Shown piece by piece: positions 36,738 through 49,492 of a DNA stretch of 64,000 bases. Position 1 is the stretch's first letter, and each line of letters starts with the position of its first letter. The position numbers and the translations under genes were made by a program. Under the pieces are notes generated by a model that saw only the letters and a list, made by a program, of their open reading frames with translations, made no database searches and was not told the origin of the DNA. The stretch covers positions 5,031,503 through 5,095,502 of the forward strand of contig NC_045143.1 of assembly GCF_008831285.2 (NCBI RefSeq). The letters run 5' to 3'. The stretch is from Nymphaea colorata (taxonomy: Eukaryota > Streptophyta > Magnoliopsida > Nymphaeales > Nymphaeaceae).

Positions 36738-38311
36738 ATGTCTTCGATCTATCTCCACGCTGCAATCGGTGAAGGTCGCGAGGCAATAGAGGGAGGTGGA
36801 AGAGGAGAAGGGGGTATGATGCTGGGACCTGTAGGTCGTGACTTCTTCTGGGGAGATGGGAGAGATTTCACGGCAGAACACGATCATCAACGCTTCATTC
36901 CAAAAGAGCTCCTTCTTTTTGAACCCACCGCCCGCTCTCAACACCCATGTGCTCCCATCTTCTTCAGCCAACATGAACACCACTATGATATCCAAGATCA
37001 GGTTTCCATGGTGTCTATTCCCGTATTAATTTATATATCATGTGCATCCTCTTTTCCATGGTGCTATTTGTGGTCTCCTCCTTTTCTATCATGACTCACT
37101 TGCAGTTGATGTTGAGTGCAGGTGGGAGTACAACATGCCGCAGGTGCCGGCTCGAGTGATCATCCAACAACTTGTGATCATGGAATCAACTTGGATGATT
37201 CTTCAAGTAAAACCCACATAACAGATGGTCATCATGATCACCAGAGTGATTACAGTCAGCATGAGCAAGATGACCATCCTCGCCGTTGTGATCGCCATCG
37301 CGACAACCATCTTGATCAACAGAGGTTATCTAGAGAGTGCAACAGCTATAACCATCCGATAAGAACATGCGTGGACTGTAACACAACCAAGACGCCTCTC
37401 TGGAGAAGCGGTCCCCTTGGACCCAAGGTATTATCATCACCATCTACTTTGTTTCATCCCAATGATCTCAAGATAATCTGTTTATTATATTACCTATCTA
37501 CTGTTTCATATTGGGGCCTGTTTTCATTGATGAGATATGGGATTGCAGCAAAACAGCATCTTGTAGGATGCCAACCTTCCATCTTTAATTCTGTTTTACA
37601 ATTAAGGTGATTTAATTCAAGGTCATATGAGAGGATCTGGTGCAATACTGTTCTTTCGATCACCCTCTGTTAGCTATGAGTTTCAAATACTATATGATAT
37701 TTATCTTCTCAATCCTGTTGGAATCAAGGATAATTGCAATATTATCTCAGATATTTCTACTTTCAGGATACAGCCTTGTTGATTCATTCACTACCAAGTA
37801 ACCAGTTTGGCGTTTATCACATACATATGAAGTGATTTTTCTGAATCTTGATGTAGTTGTTCTTATGTCTATGTTCTAAACAAAAATGCAGTCTCTATGC
37901 AATGCTTGTGGGATCAGGCACCACAAGGCAAGGCGAGCTCGAGCAGCAGCAGCAGCAGCGGCTGCTGCTGCTGCAGCTGCTGCTCAAACGGGAGAAAATT
38001 GCTATTCATCACCGGTTAAAGCCAAGCTGAAGAAGGAGAAAAGGTCGGAACAGACTAAATCAGCCACCAACGTTAAGAAGAGAAGCAAGCTCTTCACCAC
38101 CCCACGTAGGAGGAGGGGCCTGTGCTTAGATTTGGACCTGAACTGTCCAATAGATCAAGATGACAACCTGCAGTATCCTGAAACACCCAAGCAGCTTGAT
38201 TTCTCGGTGGAAATGAGCAAGCCCGTGCCTTTCAAGAGAGTGTTCCCTGAAGATGAGGAGCAAGCTGCCATCTTGCTAATGGCCCTTTCCTGTGGTCTTG
38301 TTCATGGCTGA
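36738..38311 (+). CDS. B-class GATA transcription factor with LLM motif (GNC/GNL type)
   Basis: Exons 36738-37001, 37122-37427 and 37892-38311 join in phase 0 across GT-AG introns to give 329 residues. The class IV zinc finger C171-X2-C174-X18-C193-X2-C196 (RTCVDCNTTKTPLWRSG onward) is split by intron 2 right after GPK. Basic residues follow (KARRAR), then a run of 14 alanines (208-221) and lysine/arginine-rich stretches that may act as a nuclear signal. The C-terminal AAILLMALSCGLVHG (315-329) is the LLM motif of GNC/GNL-type B-GATAs, which control chlorophyll synthesis, greening, flowering and other hormone- and light-linked traits. Residues 267-276 read LCLDLDLNCP and contain an LxLxL pattern as in EAR repression motifs. 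The N-terminus is histidine- and acid-rich, as in GNC. The start is the first ATG of the open frame, and the residues before the finger are poorly conserved in this family. Confidence 0.92.
37943..37984 (+). repeat. Polyalanine codon run forming an inverted repeat
   Basis: Fourteen alanine codons (five GCA, GCG, four GCT, GCA, three GCT) make a GCAGCAGCAGCAGC...GCTGCTGCTGCTGC palindrome within the GATA coding sequence. Codon mixing shows it is partly stabilised against slippage. Confidence 0.85.
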
Positions 38312-40545
<2,234 letters not shown>

Positions 40546-40961
40546 CTCTCTAGCAGATTACTGTAGGGTTCACTCTAAGAAATGTCATCCTTCTGGGTTA
40601 CTTAAATCTAAACTCTAGCAGCCATGAGAGACTTGATGCAGCAGAATATTAATTAGGGATGTTTGATTACCTCTCAGGTCTTAGAACCAAGGTGATGAAA
40701 GCCTAAGATGGTAATTCTCAGAATTTCAAATCGATAATCTTAGATCTTGTGTTCAAAGATGCATATCTAGTATAATATGGCTTTTGTATCCTTTGAACCT
40801 CTAATTCATGGATATAGATAATTTCTTTTGGGATATTGGTTTGAATGAGCAGTCCAGTGTAAATCTGGTCGTGCTGTCAAGGGACTCTATTTTGGAGAAG
40901 TAACAAGAAATTGCATCCACCCAGTAAAGATGTTAAGCTTAAGACCTTCAAGCTGAAGTAG

Positions 40962-41446
40962 CTAGAGCTGCACACGAGCCGCGTCAAGCTCGAGCTTGAC
41001 TTGGCTCAAAAAAACTTGAGCTCAAGCTCGGTTCGAATTCGAGTCGAGCTCCTTATAGCAAGCTAGAGTTCGACTCGATTACACAAAATCGAGCTCGAAC
41101 TCGACTCATTTAACCCATTTAATTTGTTTAGGCATTAATTCGTGTAAGCATTAACTTTTTTAACTCGTATAAGCGTAAACTCGTGTAACTTATGAAAATG
41201 TTTTTATCTTAAAAGTTAAAATTGATGATTTGGTAAATCGGTTTTGGCAATATTATATAAAGTGTCGATGTGAGTCGAGTCGAGCATCAACTGAGTCGAG
41301 TTCCTAAAACTTGAACTCGGCTCATTTATCGTTTCGAGTATATTTGTAAGCTCGAACTCAGCTCATTTATAATTGAGTCGAGTACAAGCCAACTTTTTTT
41401 GAGCTAGTTAGAGTCGAGCCCAAGTTGGCTTGGCTACTGCAGCCGT
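40962..41446. mobile_element. hAT-like MITE, 485 bp, third copy of the GAGCTCGA-word family
   Basis: The left end is CTAGAGCTGCACACGAGCC and the right end GGCTTGGCTACTGCAGCCGT, an imperfect inverted repeat. The flanking 8-mers TGAAGTAG (40954-40961) and AGAAGTAG (41447-41454) match at 7 of 8 positions. The interior carries the same permuted words as the 11421 copy and has no ORF. Confidence 0.65.
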
Positions 41447-41454
41447 AGAAGTAG

Positions 41455-43166
41455 ACTAAAAGAATTTGACAATATTCTCACATCGAGATCCATGTGATTT
41501 CCAGTGTTATTAATTATTTTGGCATAGAATTGGAAACGAGAAAATATCACATTTTTCAAAAAAGTTTAGCATTTGAAACGTGTTGATGATTGTGTATTAT
41601 ATTTGCGCATATATGCACTTGGTGATCCATATGGATCATGTTTTCCATCGATTGACAAAAGATTTAATAGATCATTCAGTCAATAAAATCTACACACCTA
41701 AATTTTTCTATGATATCTTATGTTAATATTTTTATTTTGTACATGGGATCAAAAGCCAAGTAACCATAAGTCTGTGATTAAGATGACTTTTTACTATATT
41801 AAGTGATTTAATAATTTTTTGATGTGGTATTATAATCAATCTTAGATAACTACCTAGACTATAGCAGCTCTAATACAAATAAAAGAATTTTATAATTTGT
41901 GAAACCAGCTGAGTTTGTAAAATATGAGCATTCGGATGCACTTGGAAAAGTTTCTAAGCAAGAATGGAAATTGGTATCTTCTTTATGTGAGTATGCTTTA
42001 CAATAGAAATCTGATATTACTTTAAAGTGTGTTCTGTTATGAGAATTCAATACCTTTACAAATAATGCAATATTTTGATGTACCATAAATATTTAATGCG
42101 TGTTTTAAGAAACAACGTTATTGAACATTTGAAATACCAAAACTACAAGCAACCACATGGAATATGACAAACAATTTTTTGGTGTTTGCAATTTTATGAA
42201 TTTGAAATCCATGCTTTATTTAGGAAATTTTGTTTTCACGACGAAGCGAGAATTTGATCTTAAATTCAAGGATTTCAAATCCTGAAGGTCTTATATCACA
42301 GTAGAACAAAGGCAATCAAACACCTCTTTAATTCTAACAAGATGATTCATGTTTATTAATTTATTGGACCGAATCGAAACAACCGTATGAGCTGATCCAA
42401 TTCAAGCCACCAGCTACACTTGGGCTCAAACCCCGCATATTTGGATTCAAACTCGAATTCATTATGAACCCAAAAAAAAAAAAAAATCATATAAGTCCAA
42501 GTCTAACCCAAAATCCCATTCACAATCTAATTCTATTGAATACGATTTTTAAATTCATATCTGAATCCAAATTTTGAACCGAAACGGTTGATTTTCAAAT
42601 TATAAGAGCATTGGTTATAAGATATTTATTGAAAACTAAATTTGATCTGAATAAGATTGAAAATTTATGTTTATATGAACCAAGTGAAACCCAATCAGTT
42701 GTTTTGAATCTAATTCTATTTCTTATTCAAATATTAATTTTTTCATATCGGATTTTTTTTTATTTTATTTTTTTAAACAGTTCAATCGGATATCTGGTTC
42801 AAATCAACCATGACGACATCCTTATCTAAAAAGATAGATTTAAATCCAATTCGATACACAATACGGAATGGAGTCTACCAAATCAGCTACGGCTTTAACC
42901 GGTGTAAATTTACCCTTAACATGAGAGTCCAGTCCAATTATTGATCCAATATGAGATCCGTTAGACTAAGTTATAATCGCGATAATTTTGCGAGACTTTT
43001 CCCGAGAAAAAGGAAAAGAAGCGCCGATATTCGGGTCGATATGGGAAACGGCCTGGTTTCCCCACCTGAATCTCTTCGCTTCGGGCCCTTCTTTCCCGCC
43101 AACGCCGGCGGTAGCTTCCCCGGTATCGCCATCGACCCCTCTCTGTAGCAGACAGTTCCTGAAGCC
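41455..43166. other. Spacer and presumed MPP beta promoter
   Basis: The stretch about 42355-42830 carries AATTC/GAATCC words and ends near gacgacatcctta, compatible with another decayed element of the TAGGGATGTCAA type. GC content rises sharply after 43000, which fits promoter and leader of the gene starting at 43167. Confidence 0.45.
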
Positions 43167-46100
43167 ATGCCCACCTTTTCTTCAGTTGTCTGTCGCCTGG
43201 CCAGGCTGAGGCGCTCCAAAGCCCTGTCCAGCAAAGCCACCATCTCTTCCCTTTCCGCGGCTCTCCCCAACCACCAGTCCCCCTCGGAGGGGAATGTTGG
43301 CTTTTCGAGAGGATTGGAAGACGAAGCTCCGTTCCTCCTCTTCCCTGAGACCCGCATCTCCGAGCTCGCGAATGGCGTCCGCGTGGTCACCCAGTCGTCT
43401 CTCGCCGCCCGCACCGCTACCGTGGGTGTGTGGATTGACGCTGGGAGCCGATTCGAGACGCCGGAGACGAATGGCACTGCTCACTTCCTGGAGCACATGA
43501 TCTTCAAGGGTACCCGGCGACGGACGGCTAGAGGGCTCGAGGAGGAGATCGAGAACGCCGGCGCCAGGCTCAACGCCTATACTTCCAGGGAGCAAACAAC
43601 GTACTATGCCAACGTGCTCAGGGAAGACGTAGGGCTCGCCGTCGACGTTCTTGCCGACATCTTGCAGAACTCGCGGTTTCATGAAAGCGCCATCACGAGG
43701 GAGAGGAGCGTGATTCTCAGAGAAATGGAGGAGGTGAAGAAAAAATATCTTCCCTTCTCGGTTCTTCTTGTATTCCCTAATTGGTTTTGGTGGTTCTGTT
43801 TCATTGAATAGTCACGTTTTGTTAACGTTGAGGAAGACAAATTAACAATCATTTCTTCTTAAATTTTTAATCTTCTTGTAGCGCATGGAGTTACTTCCAT
43901 GGTTTTATCTGTGTTGATGATTAAAAAGATTGGTCATTCTTACTCAGTAAGTGTTATGAGCTGTTCATCCACCAGAACGTTGATATTTGCGTGTCAATTT
44001 TTGTTTGATCAAGTTTCTCGGCATCATTTTCGTAGATTAGCAGGACAAATATAGCCAATACTTTTGTTCCTAAGTTAGAACAGCTTCTCTTTTTATTTAA
44101 GAAATGTAAGTTTGTTTTTCCTGTAGTGCTATGTCACTGAAGCTCTGTAGTGCTATGTCACTGAAGCTCTGAGATTATTCAATGGTGATCCGAATGATGA
44201 TTATAGTTTGAGAATTTTCCCTTTTCTTCACTTGTTTACTTTTCTAATTGGGAATCTTAACCTTTGTAGGTGCAAGGACAGACTGAGGAGGTGATTTTTG
44301 ATTATTTGCACATGGCTGCATTCCCAAATCATCCATTGGGTAACACTATTCTGGGACCTGCTGAGAATATCAAAACCATATCGAAATTTGATTTATACGA
44401 ATATATAACTACGCATTACACTGGGCATAGGATGGTAAGCTCAAAGCCTCAAACCGAAGATATCTATTGTTTTGTATTTGCTTTTCTTCACACAAGTAAG
44501 ACAAGGTTGGGATTTGGCTTGTCAATTTTCACCCCAAGCCATCTAAGTGGTCGAATATGTGATTTTAGGTTGTATCTGCTGCCGGTGCTGTTACACATGA
44601 CTATATGGTGGATCAAGTCAGTAAACTGTTTAGAAGGCTGTCTAATGACCCAACCACAGCATCTATGCTTGTTCAAGAATATCCTGCTGCTTTCACTGGA
44701 TCAGAGGTCATTTGATTAGGTCCTTCAGCCTAAATGACGTCATGCAATTGATAGCATATGTTGAGTTTTATTATTGCTACAATCTTCACTTGCCTATATA
44801 TACTCATTATTCCAGGTACGAGTAATGAACGATGACATGCCTCTTGCACATTTTGCCATTGCACTAGAGGGGGCTTCATGGACTGATCCAAATTCCATAC
44901 CTGTGATGGTGATACAAAGTATCTTGGGATCTTGGAACAGGAGTGCAGGTGTTGGTAACCTTTCTGGGTATCATTTCAACTTGATCCAAATTTTAAAGTT
45001 TGCCCTTGTTTATCTTAATTTCCATGCATGCTAGTAGTTGTGCTATCTGTTTTCTTTCCTTAGAGATGCTTGATGATGGTACTTAATTCTTATGGTTTCC
45101 GTGCAATCAGCTTTGATGTTCATAACAATGTCTTTTTCATAATGAATAGGTCAGAACTTGCTCGGAAGGTAGGCAGAGGAGACTTGGCTGAGAGTATACT
45201 GTCCTTCAACACCAACTATGCTGATACTGGGTTATTTGGTGTCTATGCTACAGCACTGGTCAGTTTCTGTTTTATGTTTCATACACAACACAATTATTAC
45301 ATGTTTACACTTCCCTGAGACACTGTTTGCTGTTACTACACTGCATGTAAACGCATCAGCATTTTTTCCGCACCTGCATACTGCTCTTAGGATATGAACA
45401 ACTCTGATAGCTTGGCAAGTTGAAGAAAGGGGAAACAAACAAATGTATCTGTTTATATTTAAAGGACGGATATGTGGCTTCTGTGTGTGTTACTGTGTGC
45501 ATGTGCATGTATAACTATGACTAGTTTTGGGCATGAAGTTCTGCATCAGGTCGTGGACCCATTGGTACTTTCTTTTCTGGCATATTGTTTCCTTCATTTA
45601 TGAGGATTACTGTTGGTGAGCTTACTCTATGATGATTGTTTCCAGATCCGTATAACATTTCATAATGACCATGGGATCCTCATCCAATCTTCTAATTTGA
45701 ATGGTTGATGATCTCTTCTTTTACTTATGCTTGTCCACTGTCTCACTCAATGTTGTGCTTTTGGTTGCAGCCTGACAGATTGCATGATTTATCTTGCACC
45801 ATAATGGATGAGTTCTCTAGAATAGCTCATGAGGTCTCAGAGGATGAAGTAGTAAGGGCTCGGAATCAGGTATGCAGCTGGGTTTATCATCAAATTAATA
45901 CAAGGTTATCTTCTTGATTATAAATGTGTAGTTCTCGTCTTTTCCCACAACTGGAACTATCCAAAATAAGTTTGCACTGGCAAACTGCTGTCCATTGTCT
46001 AGATGGGATTGTCAGGGTGATGTTGTTATTTGGCCATTAATATTGCGAGCTTTGTGAGGTATACACGGCTCTATGGTTTTCTGACACATTTCTTGTATAG

Positions 46101-47689
46101 CATGGTAATCATGTGAAATCACTAAAAGCTTGTTGTCCCCATTAATCACTGAATAAGGTATTGTATGTTTCTGACATTCTGTTGTCGTATGGGACATTCT
46201 TCAGAAAAATTTACAGATATGCAAATATGTTGCAAAGCATATCGAAAAAAACATAAATAAACCGTGGCCAATAGAAATACTGATAAGGATAGTTAAGATG
46301 ATATGGAGCTCACTATGGCTATGGAGCTGTACCCTGGATACAACTGCTGACTTCATAGTTCTAAGGAAATGGATAGATGCCATTAACCTAATTTGTGGTC
46401 AATAACCTCCTTTTCTTCTAAAGTTGCTACTAGCTTGTGTTTCTAGATACTTACCCTTTAAGTCTAAATGTTTGATTTCATTTTGCTATAATGTTCTTGC
46501 ACCTGGATTGTTGTGGTTGATTTACGGCTGGCTTTCCTCAGAGAGCTGCATTTATTAACTATCAACCAACATGAAGCAGTTTTTTACTTTTGCAACTGTG
46601 AATTCTGTTATCACATCATATATTTTATGGTTCCTGCTAGTTTTTTTAGTATTTGTAGTTCTTCTGTCTCTAGCTGGTGAGTGGTCAGGCTCTTTTGAAT
46701 GGTATGAATCATAATCCATTTCCTTCCTATGCAGTTGAAGTCGTCCCTTCTTCTCCATATTGATGGAACGAGTGCAGTTGCAGAAAACAATGGACGGCAG
46801 GTGAGCAATTGCTTCTCATGATGCAGCAATAAATCCAATTAATAAAGAAAAGTGTGCACATGAGAAGGAAGAATCCTAGAAATCTGTGGTATTGGTGCCA
46901 TGGGCTTTGGGAAAAGAGTTAACTATTACGGTGTAGCAAGTTTTAGAATTGCTCCAAATTTTAGCGGAAAGTAGTGGAGAATTTACATCACCAATATGCA
47001 CATGATAATCATTTCAAAAGGAACTTGTCAGGAATTTGCTTAATAGAGCTTAACGGAGGTCATTTTCTTTCTTCTTCCTGTTCTCATGATATCACGCAAA
47101 TTAGTGACCTGAACACGTTGTCATGGTATCCTGTTGATGTTGACTCAGTTAAACATCTCATAGTTGCTTGTGCTAATCATCCACCTTACCTACTTATCCC
47201 ATATCATGAATTCACAAGTTACAAGATAACAAAAAGATCGGAGATACTAAGGAATTATGAAACTGCTACTTCTTCCCCCCGTTTTAGTAAGTGGTGGACA
47301 TCTGCGGTGGTATTTGGGTGCAGATACTGACTTATGGAAGAGTACTCCCATTTATGGAACTTTTTGCAAGAATTGATGCTGTGGATGTAGACACTGTTAA
47401 ACAGACAGCAATGCAGTTCATTGTTGACAAGGTAAGGTCCATTTTTATCCTGCCTTACTTGATGAACCCAGATTCTTAATCATGTCAAAAGGATAAGTAA
47501 TTTCCAAGAGGATGATACTACCCGTTGCCATGCATTGTGTTTGCCTGTTTGATCATTCTGGCCGTTATGGTGCATCATTTCTCTCATTCATGATACGGTG
47601 TCCAGGATATTGCCATTTCTTGTGTCGGGCCAATTCAGCAGCTGCCCGATCATAGTTGGTTTCGGTCGCAGACGCAGTCTATGAAGTAA
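43167..47689 (+). CDS. Mitochondrial processing peptidase beta subunit (bc1 core 1)
   Basis: Nine exons join in phase to give 495 residues: 43167-43733, 44270-44434, 44569-44706, 44816-44967, 45150-45258, 45771-45869, 46735-46800, 47324-47431 and 47606-47689. MPP beta is the zinc-bearing half of the peptidase that removes mitochondrial presequences. In plants it also forms a core subunit of the cytochrome bc1 complex. The inverted zinc motif HFLEH lies at 106-110, and the third ligand is Glu186, 76 residues after His110 as in known MPP beta. The substrate-site stretch [14 protein letters not shown] follows. The first 33 residues are rich in Arg and Ser with no acid, as expected of a presequence. 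Two features diverge: the usual EDIGRQLLTYGR is ENNGRQILTYGR, and the C-terminus ends [10 protein letters not shown] where the family normally ends in an RRRTYW-type tail. It could be a divergent paralogue, but the catalytic residues are complete. Confidence 0.93.
44124..44171 (+). repeat. 24-bp perfect tandem repeat in MPP beta intron 1
   Basis: The unit tgtagtgctatgtcactgaa plus gctc occurs twice in a row. No function is inferred. Confidence 0.8.
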
Positions 47690-49492
47690 ACATTGACAGA
47701 AGAAAAGATGAAAGCGAGAAACCTAAACATGGAGATGCATGATACTGATACGGAAGCTTTGTCCTGGTAGCTTCCTTTGATTGCAATCAGGACACCATGA
47801 GTGGTATTGGTGCTCCAACCATAACACTTGACCCAAGTTCATGCAGTCCCACGCATTTATTTGTTCCACTTTGCCGTTTTTCGCATTATTTTTATATTGT
47901 GTTGTATACAGTTATCAAAACATGTAACATGACAATTTTGTCAGAAGATACGTATTTCTAGCATTTTGATTGTCGAAGCTACTCTGATTGTGGCTGTAAA
48001 ATTGTCACTCGAATGTCCCTTGACAGACTAAAGTTGAATGTTTAAGGTTAAGTTATTGCAAATTCTTCTATTATTTTAGGGCTGTGCACGATCAGATCGT
48101 GCACGTCCTGCACTGTAAAGGGACTGGAGATCATCAAAACTGGTTACGTGCACACCCCTGTGCATGCACAGGGGAGTGTAACGACTACAATGCTCCATTA
48201 AAGTAAAAAAAAATAGATACTTTTAAAAAGACAAAAAGAGAATTACAACAATATTAACAGATTAAAATGTACATATTTTTATAAATTTCATATTTGTTGC
48301 TGCACACCAACTCAATCTTACCCTTGAGATCATGTCCAACCGGAGGTTTCTTTTTACTACCATTGGAACCAAGAATTTCTTAACCGGTTCTTGTGTGATC
48401 GCTACACAGATTCCCTCAGGTTGCATAAGTCTTGCCTTCCTAAAGAGACGACAATCAACTGAGTCAACTGGTTGGGTCAGTAGCTTGTAGACAAGCCAGT
48501 CGCTGCTTTAAACCTTAACGCCGCCTACTTCTTGCTAAAGCCGATGCCCACGCATGCGAAGACCAACGGAGTGGAAGAATAGCCCTTCAAGGTTTTGCAT
48601 CTGACAAGGTGGTTTCCTCCAAATAAAATATATAAGAAGAAGTTCGTTGGTTCTTACATGATGCATGACAAGATAAAATCTTGACAGCCGATGCTGTTCC
48701 TGAGGATCTCCTGGAAAGAGATGAGGCAGAACAAGGGAGCGAAACGTCTCGGCGTTCCACTAATTCTAACACGATACGGTTTTCTTTTTTTTATTTCAAT
48801 TTATTTTTATACTGGGCAATTTTGGCTGGGGCGAAACCGGCTGGCTTGAGGGCGGACGGCTATTAGTAATTTTGTTACGCGGGACTGACTGGAAGAAAGC
48901 AGAGATTTTTCCGTCTTCCGTCTCGTCAAGTGACTTGCCAAGAACTTAGATTTGAGAGATTACACTTCCATTGAATCAGAAGAGCGACCGACCACGGAGC
49001 ACACCTTGGCCATGTTACGCTTCAACAAGGCCTCAAGTGATAATGCGATCATAGTGCACCAGAGCTTCTTCAAACCTTTATTTCTTACCGGCCCTGCACC
49101 TGAGTAGGCAGTATAGCGGCCTCAACAGGCGCCCACTCTTGACCCTTCAATTTGAAAATCCAAAATTGAAATTGGAACTCACGAATTTAGAGATGAAATT
49201 GTTGGCTTTTCTCGAAACTGTAGTGCAAGAACTTGTGCTAGACACTGGCATGCCTGAGCACTACACAAAGAGTTATCTATAACTATGACATAAGAAAAGG
49301 GGAGATAGCTCATTAATCTACAATGGCAGTGAAAAGTATAGTTACAGAGATAGGCAGGCATCACAGAAGTCCGAAACCACCTCTGTTGTAACATGTCGCA
49401 ACAGCACAAAATTGAACATATCCCCTCCCTTGTTTAGGAGAAATATCTGAACGGTGTAACTCTCACCCACCACCATGCATGCAATAGAGTAA
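47690..49492. other. Intergenic region between convergent MPP beta and DENR genes
   Basis: It contains the MPP beta 3' UTR, the palindrome pair at 48077-48174 (listed separately) and a GC-richer stretch at 48540-49150. In that stretch a short + frame at 48681-48770 reads DAVPEDLLERDEAEQ and could be a gene fragment. It has no splice partners and no function that I can name. Confidence 0.45.
48077..48174. repeat. Pair of short perfect palindromes, possibly a tiny MITE remnant
   Basis: The stretch 48084-48104 is a 21-bp palindrome centred on A (arms GTGCACGATC). The stretch 48155-48174 is the 20-bp palindrome CCCCTGTGCATGCACAGGGG. The strings TAGGGCTGTGCACG at 48077 and CGTGCACACCCCT ending at 48159 form an inverted pair that resembles hAT-like ends, but no target duplication was found. 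Confidence 0.6.

Noticed and set aside
37428-37610. Extension of GATA exon 2 into intron 2
   Set aside because: The frame stays open by chance past the donor. The zinc finger is only completed by splicing to 37892.
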